Shown one piece after another: positions 26,640 through 35,849 of a stretch of DNA of 64,000 bases. Position 1 is the stretch's first letter. Each line of letters begins with the position of its first letter. A model generated the notes under the pieces. The model was not told the origin of the DNA. It did no database searches and was given only the letters and a program-made list of their open reading frames with translations. The stretch is from contig CP050890.1 of NCBI GenBank assembly GCA_016745215.1, positions 6,510,001-6,574,000 of the forward strand, read 5' to 3'. This DNA is from Thiohalocapsa sp. PB-PSB1 (GTDB lineage Bacteria; Pseudomonadota; Gammaproteobacteria; Chromatiales; Chromatiaceae). A program made the position numbers and the translations under genes.

Positions 26640-27463
26640 CGACGGTTGCCCTAGCAACAGGCACTCATCCGGACTTGCATCCGGATCAGATTCCGACAGT
26701 GGCATTGCCGCCAAGCCGTAGCGCACTGATTGCACGACTGCTGACAGCGGTGGTGATCCTCGGCGCATTGGCCGGGGCCGGGTGGATAGCGCTGAAGTGG
26801 GAGCCCCAACTGCTCCCAATCCAGGTCGTGATCATTGATGGCGAAATGCGTGGGCTTTCCAAAGAGGCGCTGCGGCAGACCATCGCCGAGCATATCAGCG
26901 GCGGCATTTTGACGCAGGATTTGGCGAGCCTGCAAACCGAGGTGCAAAACCTGCCTTGGATCAGCTACGCCAGTGTGCGACGCGTTTGGCCGGATCGGAT
27001 CGTTTTCACGGTGCGCGAACACGAGGCAGTGGCACGCTGGGGCGAAAACGGGCTGGTAACCGCCGATGGTGTCGTGTTTCGCCCGCGCGACGGTCGCCTG
27101 CCTGCGGGCTTGCCTCGGTTGGAAGCCGCGGATGACATGGCCTCGTTGGTGCTCGAGCACTTTCGTCGCTGGCATCCGCGCCTAGCGGAATTGGGTCTGA
27201 TTATCGATGGCATCCGCCGTGATGCCCGCGGTGATTGGAGTCTGATGCTGCTTGGCGGTACCGAGCTGTATCTCGGCACCGATGATATCGAGACACGCTT
27301 CGATCGGCTGCTCGCCGCCTATCCGCAGGTGGAAGCGATCGGCATACCGACGCGCATCGATCTACGTTACAGCAATGGGTTCGCGGTCCGTTGGTTGCCA
27401 AGGGTCAATGCCGGCGCCGGACCGGATCGCGTAGCCGCAATCAAACCTCGGGAACGGAGCTGA
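26636..27463 (+). CDS. ftsQ: Cell division protein FtsQ
   Basis: Bitopic divisome protein of 275 aa. One transmembrane helix (ARLLTAVVILGALAGAGWIA, near residues 32-52) is followed by a POTRA domain (from LLPIQVVIIDGEM to WPDRIVFTVREHEAVARW) and an FtsQ C-terminal beta domain. It links FtsL/FtsB to other division proteins. It overlaps ddl by 4 bases and stops 5 bases before ftsA. Confidence 0.95.
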   Translation: MTTVALATGTHPDLHPDQIPTVALPPSRSALIARLLTAVVILGALAGAGWIALKWEPQLLPIQVVIIDGEMRGLSKEALRQTIAEHISGGILTQDLASLQTEVQNLPWISYASVRRVWPDRIVFTVREHEAVARWGENGLVTADGVVFRPRDGRLPAGLPRLEAADDMASLVLEHFRRWHPRLAELGLIIDGIRRDARGDWSLMLLGGTELYLGTDDIETRFDRLLAAYPQVEAIGIPTRIDLRYSNGFAVRWLPRVNAGAGPDRVAAIKPRERS

Positions 27464-27468
27464 ACTGA

Positions 27469-28692
27469 ATGGCGAGACGAAGTGAAAAAAACCTGGTGGT
27501 GGGGCTTGATGTTGGTACCTCGAAGGTTGCCGCATTGGTCGGTGAAGTCAAAGCCGACGATACGGTCGATGTGGTAGGCATCGGAACCCATCCATCACGC
27601 GGCCTGAAGAAAGGTGTGGTCGTCGATATCGAGTCGACGGTGCAGTCTATCCAGCGTGCCGTGGAAGAGGCCGAATTAATGGCCGGATGCGAGATCCACT
27701 CAGTGCATGCGGGCATTGCCGGCAGCCACATTCATAGCGTTGACTCCCATGGCATCACCGCGATCAAAGAGCATGAGGTGGTACAAGCGGACGTGGAACG
27801 TGTCATTGATGCTGCCAAGGCCGTCGCGATTCCAGCAGACCAAAAGATCCTGCACATCCTGCCGCAGGAATTCATCATCGATAGTCAGGAAGGCATTCGC
27901 GAGCCCATCGGCATGAGCGGCGTGCGCCTGGAGGCACGGGTGCACATGGTCATCGGTGCGGTCAGCGCCGCGGAAAACATCGTCAAGTGTATTCGGCGTT
28001 GTGGCCTTGAAGTGGATGATCTGGTCGTTGGACAGCTTTGTTCCAGTTACTCCGTGCTGAGCGACGATGAAAAGGAACTCGGCGTCTGTGTCATCGACAT
28101 CGGCGGCGGCACCACCGACCTCGCGGTGTTCACCGATGGCGCTATCCGTCACACCAAGGTGATCCCTATTGCCGGTGATCAAGTCACCAATGACATTGCC
28201 ACGGCATTGCGCACGCCCCGGCAGCATGCGGAGGAGATCAAAATCCGCCATGCCTGTGCATTGTCGTCAAAAGACGTCAGCGAAGATATTGAAGTACCCA
28301 GCATCGGTGAGCGACCCGCCAGGCAGTTGTCGCGCCAGAACCTGGCGCAGGTAGTCGAGGCGCGCTATGAGGAATTGCTTGGTCTGCTTCAAGACGAACT
28401 GCGCCGCAGCGGGTTCGAAGAACGCGTGGCAGGCGGCGTGGTACTGACAGGCGGCAGTGCCAGGACAGAAGGACTGTTGGAATTGGCAGAGAATGTATTC
28501 CACATGCCGGTGCGGCTGGGGCTGCCCCAGTACGTTACCGGCCTGGATGATGCCATCGCCGATCCAGCCTATGCCACCGGAGTCGGCCTGCTGATCTATG
28601 CCCAGCAACACCGCTTTGCCGCGGGTCCCGACTATGCGGAAAGCAAAGGTCTTTGGGGGCGGATGCGCGAATGGTTCCGCGGTAATTTCTAG
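27469..28692 (+). CDS. ftsA: Cell division protein FtsA
   Basis: Actin-like membrane tether of the Z ring, 407 aa. Nucleotide-binding motifs VGLDVGTSKVAALV, VCVIDIGGGTTDLAVF and GVVLTGGSARTEGLLELA are present, and the C-terminus GLWGRMREWFRGNF is the amphipathic membrane-targeting helix. It lies between ftsQ and ftsZ in the standard order, with a 133-base gap before ftsZ that may hold an extra promoter. Confidence 0.98.
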   Translation: MARRSEKNLVVGLDVGTSKVAALVGEVKADDTVDVVGIGTHPSRGLKKGVVVDIESTVQSIQRAVEEAELMAGCEIHSVHAGIAGSHIHSVDSHGITAIKEHEVVQADVERVIDAAKAVAIPADQKILHILPQEFIIDSQEGIREPIGMSGVRLEARVHMVIGAVSAAENIVKCIRRCGLEVDDLVVGQLCSSYSVLSDDEKELGVCVIDIGGGTTDLAVFTDGAIRHTKVIPIAGDQVTNDIATALRTPRQHAEEIKIRHACALSSKDVSEDIEVPSIGERPARQLSRQNLAQVVEARYEELLGLLQDELRRSGFEERVAGGVVLTGGSARTEGLLELAENVFHMPVRLGLPQYVTGLDDAIADPAYATGVGLLIYAQQHRFAAGPDYAESKGLWGRMREWFRGNF

Positions 28693-28825
28693 TATCACCG
28701 AGAAGCTGGCGCAGCTTTGGACGCCGCGCCTGGCAGTAACCAATCGGGCGACGACCGTCCCGCAGCCCGACGGGACAACAGTGATTTCCAGTAACAGAAA
28801 CGAGTAAACCGAGAGGTACTATCTC

Positions 28826-30001
28826 ATGTTTGAACTCATGGATACCCAAGCGCAAACCGCGGTCATCAAGGTCATCGGCGTCGGTGGCGGTGGCGGCAAT
28901 GCAGTCAATCATATGGCTGCTGCAAATATCGAGGGCGTGGACTTCATTTGCGCTAACACCGACGCGCAGGCACTCGAGAACGCTAGGGTTAAGACGATCC
29001 TGCAACTGGGTGCCGGCATCACCAAGGGACTCGGCGCCGGTGCAGACCCGGAGATTGGACGTAAAGCGGCGGATGAAGATCGCGATCGCATCAAGGAGGC
29101 ATTGGAGGGTTCCGATATGGTCTTCATCACCGCCGGCATGGGGGGCGGCACCGGCACAGGTGCGGCGCCGGTGGTTGCCGAAGTGGCGCGCCAGCTTGGC
29201 ATCCTGACCGTTGCCGTGGTCACTAAGCCATTTCCGTTCGAGGGCGGCAAGCGCATCAAGGTTGCGCTGGAAGGTATTCAGGAACTGGCAAAGCATGTGG
29301 ATTCCTTGATCACGATTCCAAACGAGAAACTGCTGCAGGTACTCGGCAAGGATATGAGTCTGCTCAATGCGTTCAGCTCTGCCAACGATGTATTACTCAA
29401 CGCCACCCAAGGCATTGCCGAATTGATCACCCGTCCGGGTTTGATCAACGTCGATTTCGCTGACGTGAAGACGGTTATGGCGGAAATGGGAGTATCGATG
29501 ATGGGCACCGGCGCTTCCAGCGGCGAAAATCGGGCGCGCGAGGCCGCTGAGGCTGCCATTAATAGTCCTCTGCTGGAAGACATCGATCTTGCTGGCGCCA
29601 AGGGTATATTGGTGAACATCACCGCCGGACTCAGTCTCTCCATCGGCGAATTCGACGAAGTTGGCAACACCGTGCGTGATTTTGCTGACGAAGAGGCCAC
29701 CGTGGTCGTGGGTACCGTGATTGATCCGGACCTTGAAGACGAACTGCGCGTGACCGTTGTTGCGACTGGTCTTGGCGAGCGTCGCGCGCAGCGTGCGGCA
29801 TCACGCGATGCAGAACCGAAGATGCACTTGGTAAGCGGGCATGACGAGGAGGCCAAGGCCAGTGATTACCGCGATATGGACCAACCTGCTTACATTCGTC
29901 AGCGTCGAGTGGCCGGTGGAGGTGCTGCTGCTGCGGAACAGGCAGGCGCTGATTTGGATTACCTCGATATCCCCGCATTTTTGCGTCGTCAGGCGGACTA
30001 A
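28826..30001 (+). CDS. ftsZ: Cell division GTPase FtsZ
   Basis: Tubulin-like GTPase forming the Z ring, 391 aa. The GTP-binding motif GGGTGTGAAPVVAEVAR, the T7-loop sequence NVDFADVKTVM and the conserved C-terminal peptide LDYLDIPAFLRRQAD, which binds FtsA and ZipA, are intact. A GAGAGG ribosome binding site lies upstream. Two hairpins follow the gene before lpxC. Confidence 0.98.
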   Translation: MFELMDTQAQTAVIKVIGVGGGGGNAVNHMAAANIEGVDFICANTDAQALENARVKTILQLGAGITKGLGAGADPEIGRKAADEDRDRIKEALEGSDMVFITAGMGGGTGTGAAPVVAEVARQLGILTVAVVTKPFPFEGGKRIKVALEGIQELAKHVDSLITIPNEKLLQVLGKDMSLLNAFSSANDVLLNATQGIAELITRPGLINVDFADVKTVMAEMGVSMMGTGASSGENRAREAAEAAINSPLLEDIDLAGAKGILVNITAGLSLSIGEFDEVGNTVRDFADEEATVVVGTVIDPDLEDELRVTVVATGLGERRAQRAASRDAEPKMHLVSGHDEEAKASDYRDMDQPAYIRQRRVAGGGAAAAEQAGADLDYLDIPAFLRRQAD

Positions 30002-30020
30002 TGCCACGCTGTCTGGCTCT

Positions 30021-30095
30021 GATCAGCACATTTATTGATGCTGATCTAGGGCATTCCCTAAACAATAAAGTTGAGCGAAAACAGGATGTTCGCTC
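30021..30095 (+). terminator. Two hairpins after ftsZ
   Basis: GATCAGCA/TGCTGATC (30021-30046) and GAGCGAA/TTCGCTC (30073-30095) are perfect stems in the 265-base ftsZ-lpxC gap. Neither has a strong T-run, so they may attenuate or stabilise the transcript rather than end it. Confidence 0.4.
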
Positions 30096-30266
30096 GACTA
30101 GCCATTTAGTGCTTGATAATCATCCGGGAAAACCCTAACATAGGCGCCTAAAGTAATCCCGACGCGCCTTGGCTTCGGCGGGAATATGTTGTTATTGGGT
30201 ACCGAACCACGCGCCCGCCTACGTTGAGCATACTGCCGACGTTTCGACCGCGTAGGGGGAACTGTG

Positions 30267-31178
30267 ATGATCCGCCAAAGAACGCTGAAGAATATGATCC
30301 GCGCCACCGGCGTGGGCCTACATACAGGTAATAAAGTTTACCTTACCTTGCGTCCGGCAGCACCTGATACTGGTGTCGTATTTCGGCGTGTTGATCTCGA
30401 TCCAGCCGTCGATATCGAAGCGCGTCCAGCGAATGTAGGTGACACGCGTTTGTCAACGACTTTGGTCAAGGGCGACGTCGAGGTATCGACGGTGGAACAC
30501 TTGCTGTCCGCCTTCGCCGGCCTCGGCATTGACAACGCCTATGTTGATGTGAGCGCTCCGGAAGTACCGATCATGGACGGTAGTGCGGGACCATTCGTAT
30601 TCCTGATCCAGTCTGCCGGCATCGAGGAACAGAATCGGCCAAAACGATTCATTCGCATCAAACGACCAGTCACGGTTGAGGATGGAGATAAATTCGCTCG
30701 ATTTGAGCCTTTTGAGGGATTCAAGGTCAGTTTCTCCATCGACTTTGATCACCCAGCCTTTACTTCGCGCACGCAGCAGGCGTCAGTCAACCTATCGACC
30801 ATCTCTTTCGTTAAAGAAATCAGTCGGGCGCGAACCTTCGGATTTTTGCGCGATATCGAGGCGCTGAGGCAGCAAAATCTGGCTCTGGGCGGAAGTCTCG
30901 ATAACGCCGTCGTAGTCGATGATTTCCGTGTATTGAACGATGACGGACTGCGTTACGAAGACGAATTCGTGCGTCATAAGATTCTTGATGCCATTGGTGA
31001 CCTGTATTTGCTGGGCCACTCCCTAATCGGTGCTTTCCGCGGGCATAAATCCGGGCATGCGTTGAATAATCGACTGCTTCGGGCGCTGTTATCGCAGCAG
31101 GATGCTTGGGAGGAGGTCAGCCTCGAGGATCCGGGCGAGGCGCCGATCGATTATGGTCATCCGGTTTTTGCAGGTTAA
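30267..31178 (+). CDS. lpxC: UDP-3-O-acyl-GlcNAc deacetylase LpxC
   Basis: Zinc-dependent deacetylase committing precursor to lipid A, 303 aa. The start MIRQRTLKNMIRATGVGLHTG is conserved; a GTG three bases earlier is in frame. Zinc ligands appear in STVEHLLSAF and in HKILDAIGD, and the catalytic GAFRGHKSGHALNN follows. Placement after ftsZ is the classic gammaproteobacterial arrangement. Confidence 0.97.
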   Translation: MIRQRTLKNMIRATGVGLHTGNKVYLTLRPAAPDTGVVFRRVDLDPAVDIEARPANVGDTRLSTTLVKGDVEVSTVEHLLSAFAGLGIDNAYVDVSAPEVPIMDGSAGPFVFLIQSAGIEEQNRPKRFIRIKRPVTVEDGDKFARFEPFEGFKVSFSIDFDHPAFTSRTQQASVNLSTISFVKEISRARTFGFLRDIEALRQQNLALGGSLDNAVVVDDFRVLNDDGLRYEDEFVRHKILDAIGDLYLLGHSLIGAFRGHKSGHALNNRLLRALLSQQDAWEEVSLEDPGEAPIDYGHPVFAG

Positions 31179-31244
31179 GTGCAGCAGTTGATACCTCGTC
31201 GGGGGAGATGCCAAATCCAAACAAGGTGATCCAAAACATACGGA

Positions 31245-31299
31245 CAAATCTTCACCGAAGGGATCGTCATTAGAAATGGCTGTAAGGAGTGAAGATTTG
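31245..31299. repeat. 11-bp inverted repeat between lpxC and the DUF721 gene
   Basis: CAAATCTTCAC (31245-31255) and GTGAAGATTTG (31289-31299) are perfect inverted arms around 33 bases in this convergent gap. It could fold as a termination or stability hairpin for both genes. Confidence 0.5.
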
Positions 31300-31323
31300 C
31301 GGCGCCCACCGAATGACGCAGGA

Positions 31324-31836
31324 TCATACGTTCTCAGATGTCGATCGCACGCACGCGGTTGGTGACAAAGTATTGGCGAGTTTCGCCAGGCTGTCAGCTA
31401 GTTCTTGGTTCATAACGCACCTGGATGCCTGCAGTAAGGAGCTTATTGCAACTGAACTGTTCTTGATCGGAGATCTGTCAGTTGTGTTCACAAACATTGG
31501 CGGCTCCGGCAGCACCTGAATCCGGCATTCATTAAGCTTGCGAGTTCGTGATTCATGATACCGGGTATTGAATGTATTAATTAGCGTTGGCGCGTAGAGT
31601 CTCATTTGCGCCACCCAGGCAGGGGAGTCTACGCAAACAATCAGTAGATGGTCGCGAAGACTAGCCTGCCTACAATGTGGCCTAATGTCGGCAGGAATCA
31701 GAAGGCGAACTTGTTGCAGCAAATTTGCCCGTTCTTGGATTTCTGCCAAAAGTTTGCTTATCGCGTCGCTATGGCGCAGGAAGGTTTGGATATGGCGGAC
31801 GTTACGGGACAGGGAATTCTCAGTTGTCATCGTCAC
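31324..31836 (-). CDS. DUF721 (DciA-like) protein
   Basis: A protein of 170 aa of the DUF721 family. The core (LLQQVRLLIPADIRPHCRQA, SLRDHLLIVCVDSPAWVAQM, LRLYAPTLI-type segment) matches members found between lpxC and secA in many gammaproteobacteria. DciA proteins load the replicative helicase DnaB in bacteria lacking DnaC; whether this short DUF721 member does so is inference. It is divergent from the M23 peptidase gene and convergent with lpxC. Confidence 0.8.
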   Translation of the reverse strand: MTMTTENSLSRNVRHIQTFLRHSDAISKLLAEIQERANLLQQVRLLIPADIRPHCRQASLRDHLLIVCVDSPAWVAQMRLYAPTLINTFNTRYHESRTRKLNECRIQVLPEPPMFVNTTDRSPIKNSSVAISSLLQASRCVMNQELADSLAKLANTLSPTACVRSTSENV

Positions 31837-31921
31837 GTCGGAAAAAAATGAAAATAAGTTGGGGAAGGGGTCGTTAATTCAATGACTCTCAGCACGAACA
31901 GAAACAATGAGTGGGGCTAAT

Positions 31922-32899
31922 ATGAGTCTTTCAAAGAGTACTTTTGTCCGATATAGGGTTAAAGTCCAACAGCGGACTTTAGGTTCGGCACATCGAGGCT
32001 TCAGCTCGGTCGTCTTGCTTGTCATCATGGCGGTTGCGATGGCAGCGGGTGGAGTCGGCTTTTGGCTTGGTAAGTACCGTCTAGCATCAACTGAGTTACT
32101 AACAGTCACGACGGATCGCCCTCGGGATGCGAGTGGATGGCTGATGCATCCTAAGCAGTATTCTGATCGGTTGCAAAATTCCGAAGCCCAGCTCAGCATT
32201 GATACAATTGCGGTACGAGTGGGAGAGATGCAGGCAGAATTGCTGAGAATCAATGCCCTGGGTCAAAGATTAGTGGAAATGTCGGGGCTTGATGAAGACG
32301 AATTCGACTTTCAAAATCCAGCTCCAGCTGGAGGGCCAGACAATTCCAAACTGCGCGCGAATCATATGGATGAGGTAGCGCAAGATTTAGCCAAGGTGCT
32401 TGCGGAATTGGATGATCGTAAGCAAAAGCTGGTTTTGCTTGAAACTTTGATCATGGAGCGAGATCTTAAGAAGAATACAGTACCTGAAGGATGGCCATTG
32501 TTGTCTGGAGGCGTGGTTACCTCTAAATTCGGCTATCGACGCCACCCGATTACAGGTCGCCGCAGTATGCATAAAGGAATTGACATTGCAGGCAAGAAGG
32601 GCTCCGACATTGTTGCCATGGCCGATGGATTGGTGATCTTTTCTGCTCGCAAGAGCGGCTATGGCAACATCGTCGAGATCCGTCACGCCAACGGCCTCGA
32701 GACGCGCTATGCGCACAATTCTCGGAATCTAGTGAAGGAAGGCGATCTAGTCCGCAAGGGACAGGTCATTGCGAAGCTGGGTTCGACCGGGCGATCGACA
32801 GGTCCGCATGTACATTTTGAAGTTCGTCGCAATGGCGAGGCAGTTGATCCGATGCGCTACCTCGATTTGAGTAAACGATCTCGGGTCGCTCGACTCTGA
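31922..32899 (+). CDS. M23 family peptidoglycan endopeptidase or activator
   Basis: A membrane-anchored protein of about 325 aa. One transmembrane helix (SSVVLLVIMAVAMAAGGVGFW) is followed by a coiled coil and a C-terminal LytM domain. Zinc ligands are visible in HKGIDIAGKKG and in GPHVHFEVRRNG, so the domain may be catalytic rather than degenerate. An in-frame ATG at 31907 would add five residues; 31922 has a better upstream purine run. It sits between the DUF721 gene and secA, as in related genomes. Confidence 0.92.
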   Translation: MSLSKSTFVRYRVKVQQRTLGSAHRGFSSVVLLVIMAVAMAAGGVGFWLGKYRLASTELLTVTTDRPRDASGWLMHPKQYSDRLQNSEAQLSIDTIAVRVGEMQAELLRINALGQRLVEMSGLDEDEFDFQNPAPAGGPDNSKLRANHMDEVAQDLAKVLAELDDRKQKLVLLETLIMERDLKKNTVPEGWPLLSGGVVTSKFGYRRHPITGRRSMHKGIDIAGKKGSDIVAMADGLVIFSARKSGYGNIVEIRHANGLETRYAHNSRNLVKEGDLVRKGQVIAKLGSTGRSTGPHVHFEVRRNGEAVDPMRYLDLSKRSRVARL

Positions 32900-32918
32900 C
32901 AGCTAACTCGACGCTTGG

Positions 32919-32954
32919 AAGCCCGGCCCGCGCGCTGCGCGCGGTCGGGCTTTT
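32919..32954 (+). terminator. Rho-independent terminator after the M23 gene
   Basis: A long GC-rich stem begins AAGCCCGGCCCGCGCG and closes with GCGCGGTCGGGC, followed by TTTT. It lies 20 bases after the M23 stop and about 60 before secA, so secA likely has its own promoter. Confidence 0.85.
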
Positions 32955-33011
32955 CCGTTATCATAAACAAATTTTTCCAAGTTCCAGAGGGCCTCTCAAA
33001 GGCGCCAACCA

Positions 33012-35843
33012 ATGGCTTTTAATGTATTCAAAAAGGTGTTCGGCAGTCGCAACGAACGCCTTGTCAAGCGTTTAATGAAGACCTGCTTGTCGATTAACGC
33101 ACTGGAAGACGAGCTGTCGGCATTATCCGATGCCGATCTAAGCGCGCGCACGGATCATTTTCGGCAGCGTCTGCAACAGGGTTCGAACCTTGATGAATTG
33201 CTGCCTGAGACCTTCGCTGTCGTACGCGAGGCCAGCAAGCGCACGCTTGGTATGCGCCACTTCGACGTACAGATGGTGGGCGGTATGGTGCTACATTCAG
33301 GCAAGATCGCCGAGATGCGCACTGGTGAGGGTAAGACTCTTGTGGCGACTCTTGCTGCCTATCTAAATGCTTTGCCGGCGATGGGTGTGCATGTGGTCAC
33401 GGTCAATGACTATCTCGCTCGCCGAGATGCGGTCTGGATGGGAGCCATTTACCACTTCTTGGGTTTGAGCGTTGGTGTGATCAACTCGAGTGGCGGCAAA
33501 GGGCCGGATGCCGCGTCCTACATCTACGATCCCGACTACGAGCCGAGCGAGGCCCAGGGTCACAAGCATCTACGCCCCGTGTATCGGCGCGACGCCTACC
33601 ATGCGGACATCACCTACAGCACGAACAACGAAATCGGTTTCGATTATCTGCGCGATAATATGGCGCTTACGCCGGAAGGGCGGTTTCAGCGCGATCCGTT
33701 CTACGCCATCATCGACGAAGTGGACTCGATTCTGATCGACGAAGCGCGCACGCCGCTGATTATTTCCGGGCAGTCAGAGGGTAAGACCGATCTCTATACC
33801 AAGATCGATCAGATCATCCCAGCACTGACGCGACAGGCCCCGATAAAAGATGAAGAGGGTAAACCAGATTTCGGCCCAGGTGATTTCTCCGTTGATGAGA
33901 AAAGCAAGCGGGTTTACCTCAGCGAGGAGGGTCATCAAAAGGTCGAAGAGATGCTCATTCAACTGGGTATTCTCAATCAGGGAGAGAGTCTGTATGACGC
34001 TGCCAACATAATCCTGATGCATCATGTCGATGCGGCTTTGCGCGCTCATGTGCTATTCCAAAAAAATGTTGACTACATCATCCGCGATTCTCAGATCATC
34101 ATTGTCGACGAGTTTACCGGTCGCACCATGCCTGGACGACGCTGGTCAGAGGGATTGCATCAGGCGATCGAAGCCAAGGAACGGGTGCCGATTCAGCAGG
34201 AAAATCAGACCATGGCGTCGATCACCTTCCAGAATCTGTTCCGGTTATATCCAAAATTGGCTGGAATGACTGGCACTGCCGACACCGAAGCCTTCGAGTT
34301 TCAGCAGATTTACGGCCTTGAAGTGGTCGTTATTCCAACCAATCAGCCGATGATTCGCGAAGACCGGGGTGATCTTGTCTATCTGACTCAAGAAGAAAAA
34401 TACCGCGCCATTATCGCCGATATCCAGGACTGCGTATCACGAGGACAGCCGGCCCTGGTCGGTACAGCCTCCATTGAAACCTCGGAGTTGGTGTCGAAAC
34501 TGCTCACCAAAGAAAAATTGCCACACGAGGTTTTGAACGCCAAACAGCATGAGCGAGAGGCTGGTATTATCGCCCGCGCTGGCGAGCCCAGTGCCGTGAC
34601 GATTGCCACTAACATGGCCGGTCGTGGTACAGATATCGTGCTTGGCGGCAATTTGGAAGCTGAGCTTGAAAACGCCGTGGACGCTGCTGACCGCGATCGG
34701 ATTGTGGCGGGTTGGAAACAGCGCCATGCTCGTGTAATAGAGGCGGGCGGGTTGCATGTGATTGGTACCGAGCGCCATGAGTCGCGGCGTATCGATAATC
34801 AGTTACGCGGGCGTTCCGGACGTCAGGGTGATGCTGGCTCGAGTCGCTTTTACCTTTCTTTACAGGACAACCTAATGCGCATCTTTGCATCGGACCGAAT
34901 TGGCTCGATGATGCAGAAGCTGGGCATGCAGGAAGGAGAGGCAATCGAGCACCCGTGGGTTACCAAGGCCATTGAGAATGCCCAGCGCAAGGTCGAAGGA
35001 CGCAACTTCGATATCCGTAAGGAACTGCTCGAGTACGATGATGTTGCTAACGACCAGCGCAAGGTCATTTACGAACGGCGGCGTGAACTAATGGATGGTG
35101 ATGACGTATCCGAGACCGTCGTTGCCATGCGCGAGGACGTTCTAAACGGAATAATCGACTTATACATTCCGCCGCAGAGCCTCGAAGAGCAATGGGATGT
35201 GCCCGGTCTTAGCTCGGCATTGGTCGATACACTTGGCGGCGATTGGCCGATTCAGCAGTGGCTCGACTCGGATTCGAAATTATATGAAGAACTTCTGCGC
35301 GAGCGCATTCTAATCGAGGCTGCCGAGCGTTATAAAAACAAAGAAAAGCTGGTTGGTGCGCATGCTCTGCGGCAATTGGAAAAGGTCTTGATGTTGCAGA
35401 CGCTGGATACCCAATGGAAGGACCACCTTGCGCAGATGGACTATCTGCGGCAGGGAATCCATTTGCGTGGTTATGCGCAAAAGAATCCAAAACAGGAATA
35501 TAAACGCGAGGCCTTCGATCTATTTTCTGCCACGCTTGAAAACATCAAGCAGGATGTGGTCAAGGCCTTGTCAACAATGGAGCTGCGACTATCCGACGCG
35601 GAACCAGCGATGGCGCCTCGCGAGCGTGAATTCGAGTTTAAGCATGAATTGTTTGCCGGATTGGAATCCGAACTCGAGTCCGAGGCAGTACCTGCCGCTG
35701 TCGATGGTGCCAAGCGACGCTCGCCCACGACCATACAAGAGCAACAGCCATTCGTTCGAGAAACGCGCAAAGTCGGACGTAACGAGCCCTGCCCATGTGG
35801 CTCTGGCAAGAAATTCAAACAGTGTCACGGCAAAGTGGCTTAA
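33012..35843 (+). CDS. secA: Protein translocase ATPase SecA
   Basis: Sec motor ATPase of 943 aa, slightly longer than E. coli SecA (901). Walker A MRTGEGKTLVATL, the DEAD-like IIDEVDSILIDEARTPL, the second nucleotide domain motif TNMAGRGTDIVLGGN and RGRSGRQGDAGSS are present. The C-terminal zinc finger EPCPCGSGKKFKQCHG binds SecB. argJ starts 6 bases downstream. Confidence 0.98.
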   Translation: MAFNVFKKVFGSRNERLVKRLMKTCLSINALEDELSALSDADLSARTDHFRQRLQQGSNLDELLPETFAVVREASKRTLGMRHFDVQMVGGMVLHSGKIAEMRTGEGKTLVATLAAYLNALPAMGVHVVTVNDYLARRDAVWMGAIYHFLGLSVGVINSSGGKGPDAASYIYDPDYEPSEAQGHKHLRPVYRRDAYHADITYSTNNEIGFDYLRDNMALTPEGRFQRDPFYAIIDEVDSILIDEARTPLIISGQSEGKTDLYTKIDQIIPALTRQAPIKDEEGKPDFGPGDFSVDEKSKRVYLSEEGHQKVEEMLIQLGILNQGESLYDAANIILMHHVDAALRAHVLFQKNVDYIIRDSQIIIVDEFTGRTMPGRRWSEGLHQAIEAKERVPIQQENQTMASITFQNLFRLYPKLAGMTGTADTEAFEFQQIYGLEVVVIPTNQPMIREDRGDLVYLTQEEKYRAIIADIQDCVSRGQPALVGTASIETSELVSKLLTKEKLPHEVLNAKQHEREAGIIARAGEPSAVTIATNMAGRGTDIVLGGNLEAELENAVDAADRDRIVAGWKQRHARVIEAGGLHVIGTERHESRRIDNQLRGRSGRQGDAGSSRFYLSLQDNLMRIFASDRIGSMMQKLGMQEGEAIEHPWVTKAIENAQRKVEGRNFDIRKELLEYDDVANDQRKVIYERRRELMDGDDVSETVVAMREDVLNGIIDLYIPPQSLEEQWDVPGLSSALVDTLGGDWPIQQWLDSDSKLYEELLRERILIEAAERYKNKEKLVGAHALRQLEKVLMLQTLDTQWKDHLAQMDYLRQGIHLRGYAQKNPKQEYKREAFDLFSATLENIKQDVVKALSTMELRLSDAEPAMAPREREFEFKHELFAGLESELESEAVPAAVDGAKRRSPTTIQEQQPFVRETRKVGRNEPCPCGSGKKFKQCHGKVA

Positions 35844-35849
35844 AAACGA